A stretch of 64,000 nucleotides of DNA from Candidatus Tumulicola sp. (GCA_036490475.1 DASXDT010000001.1:62001-126000); one strand, 5' to 3'. Positions 1 through 8,315 are shown, numbered from the stretch's first letter. Program-made: numbers and translations. The notes: generated by a model not told the origin, from the letters alone.

Positions 1-1
1 T

Positions 2-697
2 CTTCTCACGTCGATCGGATTCTTCATGGGACCGCACACGATGAACGCGGTCTATAGCGCTCGCTCCGGAGAGGCGTTGCGACGCAATGCCGCCCTGCTT
101 CCCATCTATCAGTTGCTGTTGCTGCTGGTGTTGTTTGCCGGCTTGACTGCAATCGTGCTGGTGCCGGGTTTAACCGGCGCGCGGGTCGACCAGTCGTTCG
201 TGCTGGTCGTCGCGCACTATTATCCACCGTGGGTGTTGGGATGTGTCGTCGGTGCAGGCGCATTGGCGGCACTGGTTCCGGCCAGCGCCATCTTACTCGG
301 CGCGGCGGGAACGTTCGCCAAAGACGTGCTCGGCGCGTTCGCCATCGCGACGGCCGATGCTGCGCGCGTGCGGGCCACGCGCATCTCGGTCGCGGCGATC
401 GCAGTGGCGGCGCTGATCTTTTGGTTAACCGAGCAACGCACGCTGGTCGAGCTGCTGTTGATCTATTACAACGCGGTGACGCAGCTGATGCCGGGCATGG
501 TGGCCGCATTCGTGTGGCCGCGCGCGACCGCGTGGGGCGTGGCAGCAGGAATAAGCGCCGGACTTATCCTCGCGCTTATTCTCTCGCAGTGCGGCATTGC
601 ACCCTGGGGTATCAATGCCGGATTCCTCGGCCTTCTCCTCAACGTCGCGGTGCTCGTCGCCGTCTCCCTGGCGACGCCGCGGGGGGTTACGGTTTAG
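2..697 (+). CDS. Sodium:solute symporter, C-terminal part (5' end outside window)
   Basis: This is the C-terminal part of a secondary transporter. The frame is open from base 2, so the true start lies upstream. The visible 232 residues contain about five hydrophobic segments. An early GPHTMNAVYSARS stretch, followed by RRNAALLP, resembles the conserved region of the solute:sodium symporter (SSF) family that precedes the last helices. SSF proteins are known to couple sodium or proton entry to uptake of sugars, amino acids or organic acids. The substrate cannot be told from this fragment. The stop overlaps by four bases the stop of the convergent zinc-ribbon gene. Family call fairly sure; function within the family unknown. 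Confidence 0.75.
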   Translation, partial: LLTSIGFFMGPHTMNAVYSARSGEALRRNAALLPIYQLLLLLVLFAGLTAIVLVPGLTGARVDQSFVLVVAHYYPPWVLGCVVGAGALAALVPASAILLGAAGTFAKDVLGAFAIATADAARVRATRISVAAIAVAALIFWLTEQRTLVELLLIYYNAVTQLMPGMVAAFVWPRATAWGVAAGISAGLILALILSQCGIAPWGINAGFLGLLLNVAVLVAVSLATPRGVTV

Positions 698-1017
698 CCG
701 AAGCTCGGTCGCGACGCGAAGCAGTCGCGGCAATACACGGGCTTGTCGCCACGCGGATTGAACGGCACCTCAGCGACGCCGCCACACTGGCTGCATGTCG
801 CAGTAAACATCTCGCGCGGACGTCCGCCGCCGGCACGATCGCCGCCACCGCCCCCACCCGGGCTATTAGAACGCATTGCCTTGCGTGCCTGACGGCAGTC
901 TTGGCAGCGATTGGGCTTGTTTTGAAAACCTTTTTGCTCGTAAAAGCGCTGCTCGCCTGAGGTAAACGCGAACTCTCGCCCGCAGTCCACGCAATTGAGC
1001 ATTTCATCTGTGTACAC
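694..1017 (-). CDS. Zinc-ribbon protein with four CxxC knuckles
   Basis: A 107-residue protein with four CxxC pairs: CVDC and CQDC in the first 42 residues, CSQC and CRDC near the end, joined by a Gly-rich linker. The first half matches the small zinc-ribbon (zf-trcl type) proteins found in many bacteria, where CxxC is followed by GREFAFTSGEQ-like residues. It probably binds two zinc ions; nucleic-acid binding is plausible but unproven. GTG at 1017 is chosen as start because a GGGGAG ribosome binding site lies nine bases upstream (about 1027-1032). An in-frame ATG at 1002 is the alternative. Confidence 0.8.
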   Translation of the reverse strand: MYTDEMLNCVDCGREFAFTSGEQRFYEQKGFQNKPNRCQDCRQARKAMRSNSPGGGGGGDRAGGGRPREMFTATCSQCGGVAEVPFNPRGDKPVYCRDCFASRPSFG

Positions 1018-1107
1018 GAACCGAGTCTCCCCTTTTGCGGTTAATCTGCTGCGAGGTTTGCGACCTTTCCGGCATGAGTCCTTCCGCTCCGGCGCAAAGG
1101 GCGCAGC

Positions 1108-1632
1108 ATGTCCGTTCCCGAGATTCCGGAGGTCGTCAACCCCTCCGGTGCGGCCGACTATCTAGAGGTTATCACGCGTGCGGTTTTCCAGGCGGGCGTG
1201 CGCTGGAAGCAGATCGCAGACAACTGGGACGCGTACCGGCTGGCGTTCGAGTCGTTCGACCTGCGGCGCGTCGCCGCGTATAACGATCTCGACCTCGAAC
1301 GTGTGCTCGGAACCCCCGGTATCCTTCGCATGCGACGAAAAGTAGCGGCGACCGTGGCCAACGCTCGCGCGCTAGCAGAAATCGAGCGCGAATTCGGGGG
1401 AATTCCGGAGTATCTCCACGCGTTTACCGAGTACGACGCTCTGGCGGCCGACATCCGGCGCCGCTTCGCTTTTATGGGCGAAATGAACGTATGGTACTTT
1501 CTGTTTCGCATCGGGGAGCCGGTGCCGCGCTTCGAGAACTGGGTGGACACCATTCGCGGAGATCATCCACGGATGTACGATATGGTTTTACAGGCGCGCG
1601 CCGCTGGGCGTTCGCCGGAACGAGGAGAATAA
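1108..1632 (+). CDS. DNA-3-methyladenine glycosylase I-like protein
   Basis: A 174-residue protein that aligns by eye with Tag (3-methyladenine glycosylase I), a helix-hairpin-helix base-excision repair enzyme. The segment QAGVRWKQI...YRLAFESFD...VAAY...LGTPGILRMRRKV matches the Tag core QAGLSW...Y..F..FD...V......GIIRHRGKI. Two features differ from classical Tag: the N-terminal RCxW and C-terminal zinc ligands are absent, and the glutamate just before QAG that recognises the base is replaced by a hydrophobic residue. It may be a diverged glycosylase or a non-catalytic DNA-binding relative. It is followed after three bases by the next gene, suggesting one transcript. Confidence 0.7.
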   Translation: MSVPEIPEVVNPSGAADYLEVITRAVFQAGVRWKQIADNWDAYRLAFESFDLRRVAAYNDLDLERVLGTPGILRMRRKVAATVANARALAEIEREFGGIPEYLHAFTEYDALAADIRRRFAFMGEMNVWYFLFRIGEPVPRFENWVDTIRGDHPRMYDMVLQARAAGRSPERGE

Positions 1633-1635
1633 CAC

Positions 1636-2409
1636 GTGCGAATGAGCGGCGTACCGTCCGCCATGGTGTTGGCATTTGTCATCGCCGGCCTCACGGCGCA
1701 AACCCCCGCCCCCCCAGACACCGGAAGCGCGGCGCCGGTCACACTTCCCACGAAGCCGCTGCGCTCGCTGGAGTACAATTTTACGGTCGACTATCAACAG
1801 AACGGCGAAGGCCACACCGGTGACATTGGAACCGGCGGCAGCGGCGTCCGTTCGGCGTTGAACGGCATCGGCAGAAACGGCGTACTGAATGCGGATGTCA
1901 TGGGCATGGCCAAAGACGGGGCGTTAGTGATTCGCGTGTCGGAATGGCTGCAAGAACAACCGCGCCCGAGCCAGCCCTATTTATGCGCGGCATATCCGAA
2001 CGGCAGCGTAGTCTGCCCCGAGCAATTGGACGTCACCGACGCGGAGAATGAGTTGATGACGTTCTTGGGCCGGGGCTTTTACGACGCGACCTTGGTGGAC
2101 GCTCAACATCAATGGAAGCGCGCCTATTCCAACAAGAACGTCGCGATCGCATCGACGTTCACGATAATCGGAGCGCCAGACGCCAACCCCCTGACGATTA
2201 CGGAAGATTCGGAAATCACGTCGCAGACCGGCGCCTTTCATAATTGGAAAGACAACGCGCGCCTCACGTACGATCCGGATCTCGAGGTTCCAATCAAGAT
2301 CCACGACATGGCCCTCCAGCAGGGTCGCGGTAACACGTCGGTTCAGACTACAATGGATTTCCAACTTACCAAAGATTCGTTTGCCAAACCGGCTCCTCCG
2401 GCTCACTAA
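1636..2409 (+). CDS. Secreted protein of unknown function
   Basis: A 257-residue protein with an N-terminal signal-like hydrophobic stretch (AMVLAFVIAGLTA) followed by a Pro/Thr/Ala-rich segment, then a beta-rich soluble part with two cysteines near residues 116 and 126. I do not recognise a family. The GTG at 1636 has an AGGAG at 1622-1626; an ATG six bases later is equally possible. It starts three bases after the glycosylase stop, so co-transcription is likely although the functions do not obviously connect. Probably periplasmic or extracellular. Confidence 0.6.
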   Translation: MRMSGVPSAMVLAFVIAGLTAQTPAPPDTGSAAPVTLPTKPLRSLEYNFTVDYQQNGEGHTGDIGTGGSGVRSALNGIGRNGVLNADVMGMAKDGALVIRVSEWLQEQPRPSQPYLCAAYPNGSVVCPEQLDVTDAENELMTFLGRGFYDATLVDAQHQWKRAYSNKNVAIASTFTIIGAPDANPLTITEDSEITSQTGAFHNWKDNARLTYDPDLEVPIKIHDMALQQGRGNTSVQTTMDFQLTKDSFAKPAPPAH

Positions 2410-2462
2410 TCACACTTTGCGAGTAGGCTAAAACCCCTACACCACCGCATTTATTCCCAACA

Positions 2463-2499
2463 GGGCCAACTGGTACAGAATTATAGTACCGGTTGGACC
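2463..2499. other. Strong hairpin in the gap after the secreted-protein gene
   Basis: An inverted repeat with 14-base arms (2463-2476 and 2486-2499; 12 of 14 pairs) around a nine-base AT-rich loop. There is no T tract after it, so it is not a standard intrinsic terminator. It could be an operator or an RNA processing structure in the 199-bp gap between the secreted protein and the lipoprotein gene. A smaller GTAGG/CCTAC hairpin lies just upstream, near 2425-2445. No clear promoter was found. Confidence 0.45.
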
Positions 2500-2608
2500 G
2501 TTGACGTGTTGAGACCAATATTTTCGGGTAAGCCGTGAGTACGTCAATAGACCCTTAGGGGCTACCGACGTTGCTACCTTATTTCTAGGAACATTGGGGA
2601 GAATCAAC

Positions 2609-3037
2609 ATGAATCAACGAGTGAACCCAGTTCGCTTCGTACTCGCGCTAGCGGTTCTCGCATTGTCTGCCGCAGGCTGCTCGGGTGGATCGCCGTCGAG
2701 CGCGCAGTACACGCCCACTTCCACGGGTGCGGCACAGACGCCGGCGGGTGTTACGGTCAGCCCGGATAAGAATAAAGTTCAGATCGTTTCGAGCTGCGGA
2801 ACGCATATCAAGATCGTGGTGCTCGGATTCCAAACGTGCCGGTTCCACGAACCGGGCTACACCGGATCGTTCAACGTCACCGACCACACCAACGGATTAA
2901 TTGGCATCTCGCCCGCGAGCGGCGACAAGAAAACGCTCTTCACCGTCAGCGCGCTTTTGGTGGGCAGCGGTTATTTCTTAGTCGAAGACAGCAACGGCAA
3001 GAAGCTGAGAGTTCACGTCAAAGTAACATTGGTGTAA
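2609..3037 (+). CDS. Small lipoprotein, unknown function
   Basis: A 142-residue predicted lipoprotein: positively charged N-terminus, hydrophobic core, lipobox SAAGC with the cysteine near residue 24, then a Ser/Thr/Pro-rich spacer and a compact domain carrying two cysteines (SSCGTHI, FQTCRF) that may form a disulphide. The repeated valines and the ending VHVKVTLV suggest an immunoglobulin-like or beta-sandwich fold, but no family is recognised. ATG 2609 is preferred to the TTG 15 bases earlier because a GGGGAG site (2596-2601) sits at the right distance only for the ATG. An intrinsic terminator follows at 3062. Confidence 0.65.
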   Translation: MNQRVNPVRFVLALAVLALSAAGCSGGSPSSAQYTPTSTGAAQTPAGVTVSPDKNKVQIVSSCGTHIKIVVLGFQTCRFHEPGYTGSFNVTDHTNGLIGISPASGDKKTLFTVSALLVGSGYFLVEDSNGKKLRVHVKVTLV

Positions 3038-3061
3038 CCGGACACACCCCGGCCCAACCGT

Positions 3062-3093
3062 CGAAGGCCCGCTTAACCGCGGGTCTTCGTTTT
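3062..3093 (+). terminator. Intrinsic terminator after the lipoprotein gene
   Basis: An 11-bp stem (3062-3072 with 3079-3089, one G-T mismatch), six-base loop and four T residues, 25 bases after the lipoprotein stop. It also separates this gene from the convergent gene ending at 3101. Confidence 0.75.
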
Positions 3094-3100
3094 GGATGCG

Positions 3101-3397
3101 CTACGGCTCGATACGGCGGGTCTTGAATCCCACGTTGCGCATCGCCGCCACGAACTGCTGGGGCGATAGATAGCCCTCACGGCCGTCGAGCTGATTGAGC
3201 GTGTCCCAAAAATCGCTTCGCGTTTCGTCGTCGATCAGATCCAGGAATGTTAGGATGCGCGCGCCGGCCTCATGCTGTGCCCGCTCGAAATGGTTCTGCA
3301 CGTCCAGCGTCGGGCCGCTCCAGCCGCACGAACAGATAAACTGGTCTTTCTCATTCGAGCCGTAGACCGGACGATGCTCGACGTCGGAATTTAGCAT
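3101..3397 (-). CDS. Small protein with a CxC...HxxxxxH zinc-finger-like motif
   Basis: A 98-residue acidic protein. Residues 20-45 hold a CSCGW...HFERAQH pattern, two cysteines and two histidines spaced like a small zinc finger. The rest is helical and ends with a Q-F-V-A-A-M segment. I recognise no named family. It stands alone, transcribed away from the TMEM175-type gene on its 5' side (38-bp gap) in the same direction, so it may share that transcript. Function unknown. Confidence 0.55.
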   Translation of the reverse strand: MLNSDVEHRPVYGSNEKDQFICSCGWSGPTLDVQNHFERAQHEAGARILTFLDLIDDETRSDFWDTLNQLDGREGYLSPQQFVAAMRNVGFKTRRIEP

Positions 3398-3434
3398 CGC
3401 CCCGCCTTCTGCTTCTCCACAAGTTGTCCGCTTC

Positions 3435-4016
3435 TCATCGCCGCGATTCGAGATAGCGTGCGATGCGGCGGTCGGGAACGAGCCACATCATCGCGACGAT
3501 CGCATACATCGCATCGGCCAGCCACACGTTGATGAACGCCAAGCAGATGCCCGCGATGTAGAGCACCAGCGCCATCTTACCCTTCGCGTCGTCGCCGATG
3601 GCCTTTCGAAGCTCCGACTCGTCTCCTTGCGATGCGACGACGACGTTCTGCATGAGCACCCACGACATGGCGCACGCCAACAGCGACACGCCGTAGACCG
3701 CGGTCGGGACGGCGTCATGATCGTGATTGCCGAGCCATGCGGTGGTAAATGGTACCAACGAAAGCCAGAACAGCAGGTTGAGATTCGACCACATGATTCC
3801 GCCGTTGACCCGCTGCACCAACTGGAAAAAATGATGATGGTTGGCCCAGTAGATCGCGACGTATACGAAGCTGAGCAGGTAGCACAGCATCTGCGGCACC
3901 AGCGCCGATAAGTCGTGAAACGAGGCGCCCAGGGGTGCCTTTATTTCGAGCACCATGACCGTGATGATTACGGCGATGACGCCGTCGGTGAACGCGGTGA
4001 GCCGTTCGGGTTTCAT
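3435..4016 (-). CDS. TMEM175-family (DUF1211) membrane channel protein
   Basis: A 193-residue protein with five to six hydrophobic helices. The N-terminus RLTAFTDGVIAVIITVMVLEI is the signature of the bacterial TMEM175/DUF1211 family (R-x3-F-[ST]-D-G on helix 1), whose members form tetrameric potassium-permeable channels in the inner membrane. The central HHHFFQLV and NLLFWLSLVPFTTAWL segments also match. Bacterial members carry one six-helix unit, as here. Physiological role in this organism unknown; a kdp potassium system lies at the far end of the window but is not linked to it. Confidence 0.85.
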   Translation of the reverse strand: MKPERLTAFTDGVIAVIITVMVLEIKAPLGASFHDLSALVPQMLCYLLSFVYVAIYWANHHHFFQLVQRVNGGIMWSNLNLLFWLSLVPFTTAWLGNHDHDAVPTAVYGVSLLACAMSWVLMQNVVVASQGDESELRKAIGDDAKGKMALVLYIAGICLAFINVWLADAMYAIVAMMWLVPDRRIARYLESRR

Positions 4017-4055
4017 ACGTTACGCCGTAGGTACGACGCAACGCCGTGCGCGGCC

Positions 4056-7000
4056 TTACTCGGGCGGGGGTGACCCTGCAGGGCGCGGCGGACGCGGCGG
4101 CCGTACGAAGTAGAGGCCGAGTGACGGCGTGTAGTTCATCGCCGGGACGTCCTTGCCGTCGAAGTTTTTGGTCTTGAGTTCGTCGGGGGTAGTCGCAGCG
4201 ACGCGCCCGCACTGCACGATCGCACCGAATACGGTCGGGTCGCTAGGCTGCAACTCGTACCACGTTCCGCCGGCTGCGGTATGCGCGGTGATCGTCCAGG
4301 TCGGCGCTTTGCCGTGCGAGGTAAAGTAGGCGTTCAACTCGTTGAGTGCTTGCGTCGCAAGATTCTTCGCATCGCCGGTACATGAGTCGCTCGCGCGCAC
4401 TTCGAAGGGCGTTTTGGGCGGCGTGGCCGGCAGTTTGTACACGCGGAATGATTCTTGTCCGGCTTGCTGCTGGCGAGCGACGAAGTACAAGCCGACCGCC
4501 GGCATAAAGTCGAGTTGCGGTGCGAAGAACAGCGTCGTTTGCGGCGCGTAGAGTTTGAGCGACGTTACGTCGGCGGCGCGTGCGATGTGCAATGCAAAGC
4601 AGCCGGCCAGCGCGCGCAAGCGCGTCGTACTCTTGGGCACGATCGACAACGCGTAGGTCGAGCCAAGGCCGTGATACGTTACGGATGCGTCGGGTAGGTC
4701 GGGCGCAGATAGCGTCGCGGGATACCCAGCGTTAGTCTTCGCCGCTTCGATGCGCGCAACATACGCTTTCAACTCGCCGGATAGCGCTGTGGCTTTCGAT
4801 CTGTCGTCGGAGCTGCAACGCGTCTGATCGGCGATCAGGCCGAGCGGATCGGCCGGCGGTGAGGTCGGCAACGGTGCGAAGAACGGCCGATTACCGGAAC
4901 CGCCATTGCCGCTCGGCGGACCCGCTCCCGGAGGCGGCCCTCCGCCGGGGGGTCCGCCGCCGGGACCGCCACCAAATCCGCCGCCGCCAAATCCGCCACG
5001 TCCGCCGCCGCGATTGCGTACGGGATTATACGCCGACGATGATTGCGAACTGACCGCGCCCGGCCCGAAGCGCGCGCTATAGGTGAGCGAAATCTGACTC
5101 GGCTGGATCGGCCGCGCCATTGTCGGGACCAGATAACCGGCTAACGTCGTATACGGCACGGCGTTTTTCGGCGTCGAGAAGATGCCGGCATAGGTGTTGG
5201 TAATATTGCTGGCGGCAAACGTCAGCGTTCCGAAGTTGAGCGACGCGGTCACGCCGGCGTCATAGGTTGTGTAGGCCGGCAAGTTGTTGGGATTGTTGCG
5301 GCCGGTGTACTGCGCGTCGGCCAGCCATTCGAAGATCGAGTGCGGCGCTTTGTAATCGAGAACGACGCCCGCGCGTTGCATCGGTTGATTCGGCAGCTGC
5401 AAGCCCGACAACACGATCGAATACGGATTGTTGAGATACGGCGAGTTGGAGAATGCTTGCGACTGAATAAGATTGTAGAACGGCTGCACGACCAAACCGC
5501 CGAAGGTCGCGTAACCGGTAAGTTCGGCGCCCTGATAGATTCGCTTGATTCCCGAGATCGGCGTCGAAAAATACAGTTGCGCGGCCTGCAGCGGCGTGTT
5601 GGATTTTAAATTGCAGCCGGCCGCGGAATCGAACAGTTCCTGGGCTTGTTGCAGATACCCGACCGGTAGTAACCCTTGCTGCGCGAGCACGGTGCCGTTG
5701 ACATCGACCGGCAGCAACACGCCGGCTTGGATTTGCCGGTAGAGTTGCACCGAGACGTTGCCGCCCTTAAACGTTCGCGTGTAGCCGGCGCGATACGAAA
5801 TGGAAGAACTCGGGCCGGGATTGTCGCCCGGCGCCTGTCCGTAGGCGGTGTCTTGAGCCGGCGTGCCCGCGCACGTAAAGCGTAGCGAGGCCGGATCGCT
5901 CAGGATTTGCGAACGGCCCATCGTGGCCGCGACACCACCCAACGAATACGAAGCGTTGTACGTATCGACGGTCGTCGGCCTCCACGTCGCCGCTATGCTG
6001 CCCAACGCGGTGACGCCGCCCGAACCCGTGCCCGTGCTCAATCCGAGGGAATCCGAAAGCGTGAGTTTGTCGCTGGAATGGATCGTGTCGGTAGCGCTGA
6101 GAGCGTCGTAGCTCGTGTTAAACCCGCCGAAATAATACTGCGCAGACTGCTCGATCAACGGCGTGGTGACGTTCTGCGAGGTCGAACCGTAGGCTTGGAT
6201 CGAGATGGTGTGGCGCTGTTGGGCCGGCAGCGTCGCGCTAACCGAAAAGCCTTTGGTACTCATCAGGGTGTCGAACGCGTTCGGCTGATTGTCGGGAATC
6301 GGATACGGTCCGGTCGAGATATCGACGTAGCGTTCGAGTTCGTCGAGCGACATTTTCGAAACGGTCGAATACAGCGTTCCTTGCAGTTCGGTGGCGCCGA
6401 CCAGCGCGTTGTCGGTAAGCGCATACAGCTGCGTGCTGCTATCGCTGCTATTGTTGGGGCCGTAGCCGCACGGCAGTGCGGGCGGCGCACCTTCGCGCAA
6501 ACAGACGATGTTGGTGTCCCGCGTCGAATTGAGGAACGTTCCGGTGATCGACTGCGAATCGCCGAACTCGTAACGCGCTTTGAAGAGATTGCCCGAGACT
6601 TCACTGTCGCCGTCGTGGTTGTATTCGAGCCCGCTGCCGTCGAGATAATACTCCCCGTCGATTAGAGACGGCGTCTCGCGATACACGGTCTGCGCCGCGA
6701 CGCCGAGTTTCCCGACCGAACCGCTCTCTGCGAACGAATAGTTGTATTTACCGTAACTTCCGGCCGAGAAGCTCGCCTGCGACATCCAACTGAGCGTCGG
6801 CTGCAGCGTGCTAAAGTTGACCGAGCCGCCCAGCCCCCCGAGCGTCGCACCTTGGCGGACCGACGCTCCCGAAAACAAGTCGGTCGCGAACGCGCCGAGG
6901 TTGCCGGCAGTGCCGGGCGCATTGAGCGGAATGCCATCGAGCGTGAGCGCGGTTTGACTCGCGTCGTGACCTTCGAGGGAGACGGTCTGCGTTGCGTCAC

Positions 7001-7490
7001 TATCGTCGCTGCTGGTGGTAACGCTGACGCCAGAGAGTTTGTTCAGCGCGCCGGCCAGATCGTCGGAGAGGCGGCGCTGCGCCGAGTTTTGATCGATCGA
7101 CGTCGATGAAATGACGACCGATGCTTTTACCTGGACGGTTCCGATAACTTTGAGATTGCCGGTGTCCCCTTCGAGCGCCATCGTCACGGTGACCACTCGG
7201 CCGTCGAGGACTTCAAACGACTCCGACGTCAGGCTATGGTAGCCGCGTTTGACGATGCGTGCGCGATAGATGCCGTCGGGAACTTCGGTGAAGATGACCT
7301 TGCCGTTGGTGCCGGTCAACTCAGACGTGATGACCGCGCCATCGAGAAGCACGCGCGCCAACCCGACCGGCTGCTTGGTTTGCGCGTCGGTAACGACGAT
7401 CGAAATCTGGCCCGAATCGGACTGTGCGATCGCCGGAAGACCGGCTAAGGCGAGGCATGCGGCAAAGGCCGCGGCGATTATTCGACGCAT
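4056..7490 (-). CDS. TonB-dependent receptor with an extra C-terminal repeat domain
   Basis: A 1144-residue outer-membrane receptor. It has a signal peptide (1-22), a carboxypeptidase-regulatory-like beta-sandwich (about 24-115), a plug domain (about 130-240, with LNKLSGVSV and LDGIPLNAPG motifs) and a beta-barrel to about residue 807, where LTYSARF looks like the usual terminal beta-signal. The protein does not end there: a Gly/Pro-rich linker (about 815-865) leads to about 275 more residues holding two related units (about 883-1010 and 1035-1140), each with paired cysteines and ending in a GLYFV motif. Such receptors import large substrates using TonB energy. Substrate unknown. It stands alone on its strand. 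Confidence 0.85.
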   Translation of the reverse strand: MRRIIAAAFAACLALAGLPAIAQSDSGQISIVVTDAQTKQPVGLARVLLDGAVITSELTGTNGKVIFTEVPDGIYRARIVKRGYHSLTSESFEVLDGRVVTVTMALEGDTGNLKVIGTVQVKASVVISSTSIDQNSAQRRLSDDLAGALNKLSGVSVTTSSDDSDATQTVSLEGHDASQTALTLDGIPLNAPGTAGNLGAFATDLFSGASVRQGATLGGLGGSVNFSTLQPTLSWMSQASFSAGSYGKYNYSFAESGSVGKLGVAAQTVYRETPSLIDGEYYLDGSGLEYNHDGDSEVSGNLFKARYEFGDSQSITGTFLNSTRDTNIVCLREGAPPALPCGYGPNNSSDSSTQLYALTDNALVGATELQGTLYSTVSKMSLDELERYVDISTGPYPIPDNQPNAFDTLMSTKGFSVSATLPAQQRHTISIQAYGSTSQNVTTPLIEQSAQYYFGGFNTSYDALSATDTIHSSDKLTLSDSLGLSTGTGSGGVTALGSIAATWRPTTVDTYNASYSLGGVAATMGRSQILSDPASLRFTCAGTPAQDTAYGQAPGDNPGPSSSISYRAGYTRTFKGGNVSVQLYRQIQAGVLLPVDVNGTVLAQQGLLPVGYLQQAQELFDSAAGCNLKSNTPLQAAQLYFSTPISGIKRIYQGAELTGYATFGGLVVQPFYNLIQSQAFSNSPYLNNPYSIVLSGLQLPNQPMQRAGVVLDYKAPHSIFEWLADAQYTGRNNPNNLPAYTTYDAGVTASLNFGTLTFAASNITNTYAGIFSTPKNAVPYTTLAGYLVPTMARPIQPSQISLTYSARFGPGAVSSQSSSAYNPVRNRGGGRGGFGGGGFGGGPGGGPPGGGPPPGAGPPSGNGGSGNRPFFAPLPTSPPADPLGLIADQTRCSSDDRSKATALSGELKAYVARIEAAKTNAGYPATLSAPDLPDASVTYHGLGSTYALSIVPKSTTRLRALAGCFALHIARAADVTSLKLYAPQTTLFFAPQLDFMPAVGLYFVARQQQAGQESFRVYKLPATPPKTPFEVRASDSCTGDAKNLATQALNELNAYFTSHGKAPTWTITAHTAAGGTWYELQPSDPTVFGAIVQCGRVAATTPDELKTKNFDGKDVPAMNYTPSLGLYFVRPPRPPRPAGSPPPE

Positions 7491-7538
7491 CGTGGCGCGC
7501 CGATTGTAAACGACGCTACCTGAACTCAGCCTGGGAAG

Positions 7539-8084
7539 TCAGCCGCTCGCCGCGCGGCGGCGAGCGTCGCGAACGATCGCCGCGCGGCGGCGAGCGTCGC
7601 GAACGATCGCCGCGCTCGTCATCCATAAAAAGAACGCCGAGCAGGCGCCGACGACGAATTGGCTCGCGGCATCGCTCCATCCGGCGAGTTCGATCGCCGC
7701 CCCCGCCGCGGCGACGCAGACCAACGCGATGCCGGCGAAGTAGTACGGCTTGTACGGCAGATATCGCGCGATCGGCAGAAAGTGCAACCCGACGATTGCC
7801 GCGACGACCGGAGCGGCCCAATGCATCTGCTGCGACGGCGGGATGAGGAAGACAGCGACGATGATGGCCAGCGCTTCGACTCCGGAAGCGATCCCGATGA
7901 CGCGCGCGCGGTGGCGCCGCCCGACGGTCGACGACGCGTCGTATTTCGGGACTCCCAGGAATAGCGAGATCGAGATGAGGACGGCCACCGCGTAGGGCAG
8001 CCAGAGGTGCGAGCCGGTGGCGTGCAGGGCGAATGCGAACCAGAGGGTCGCGAAGACGCAGAGCGTTGCGACGGCAGCACGCAC
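7539..8084 (-). CDS. Small integral membrane protein, unknown
   Basis: A 181-residue protein with about five hydrophobic helices and no recognised family. The GTG at 8084 is the predicted start. Its last 27 residues contain a duplicated decapeptide, AAIVRDARRR, created by a perfect 30-bp tandem repeat in the DNA, so the basic cytoplasmic tail has recently been lengthened by repeat expansion. It is divergent from the small Cys-rich gene at 8130, with 45 bp between the starts. Confidence 0.55.
   Translation of the reverse strand: MRAAVATLCVFATLWFAFALHATGSHLWLPYAVAVLISISLFLGVPKYDASSTVGRRHRARVIGIASGVEALAIIVAVFLIPPSQQMHWAAPVVAAIVGLHFLPIARYLPYKPYYFAGIALVCVAAAGAAIELAGWSDAASQFVVGACSAFFLWMTSAAIVRDARRRAAIVRDARRRAASG
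7548..7607. repeat. Perfect 30-bp tandem duplication
   Basis: Two identical 30-base units (7548-7577 and 7578-7607) followed by a third copy of about the first nine bases. The unit length is a multiple of three, so the reading frame of the membrane protein that contains it is kept and ten residues are duplicated. Slippage or unequal crossover is the likely origin. It is not a CRISPR: there are no spacers. Confidence 0.9.
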
Positions 8085-8129
8085 GGCGTTTACGCCAGGC
8101 CTCGTACGCCGCTCGGCGTACTACGTCGC

Positions 8130-8300
8130 ATGAGTCAATGTCAATGCTCGGCCAACCCCTGCGGGTGGTCGGGTCACGGTGCCGGCGAGCAGTGCGACGT
8201 GGAGGTCACGATCGAGACGGTATGCGTCGATTGTGGCGGCCATAGCCACCTCGGGTTTGCCGAGGGCGTTCAGAACGTCGGGCGGGGCCGCGACCAGTAA
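8130..8300 (+). CDS. 56-residue Cys/His-rich putative metal-binding protein
   Basis: A short frame from ATG 8130 encodes 56 residues with six cysteines and three histidines: CQC near the start, then C11, C22 and a CVDCGGHSH cluster at 32-40. The spacing suggests a single zinc-binding site or small metallothionein-like fold. The opposite strand also holds an open frame of about the same size, but its sequence has no such pattern. No family recognised. It sits between a divergent membrane protein and the convergent histidine-kinase gene. Confidence 0.5.
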   Translation: MSQCQCSANPCGWSGHGAGEQCDVEVTIETVCVDCGGHSHLGFAEGVQNVGRGRDQ

Positions 8301-8315
8301 CCACAATCTCGGCGC

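Noticed and set aside
5907-6665. 252-codon plus-strand frame inside the TonB receptor
   Set aside because: Arg/Val-rich antisense shadow of the receptor's barrel region.
7548-7620. Possible CRISPR-like repeat
   Set aside because: The units are directly adjacent with no spacers and are in frame within a coding sequence.
8121-8306. Minus-strand 61-codon frame opposite the Cys-rich protein
   Set aside because: No motif, while the plus strand has a regular Cys/His pattern.
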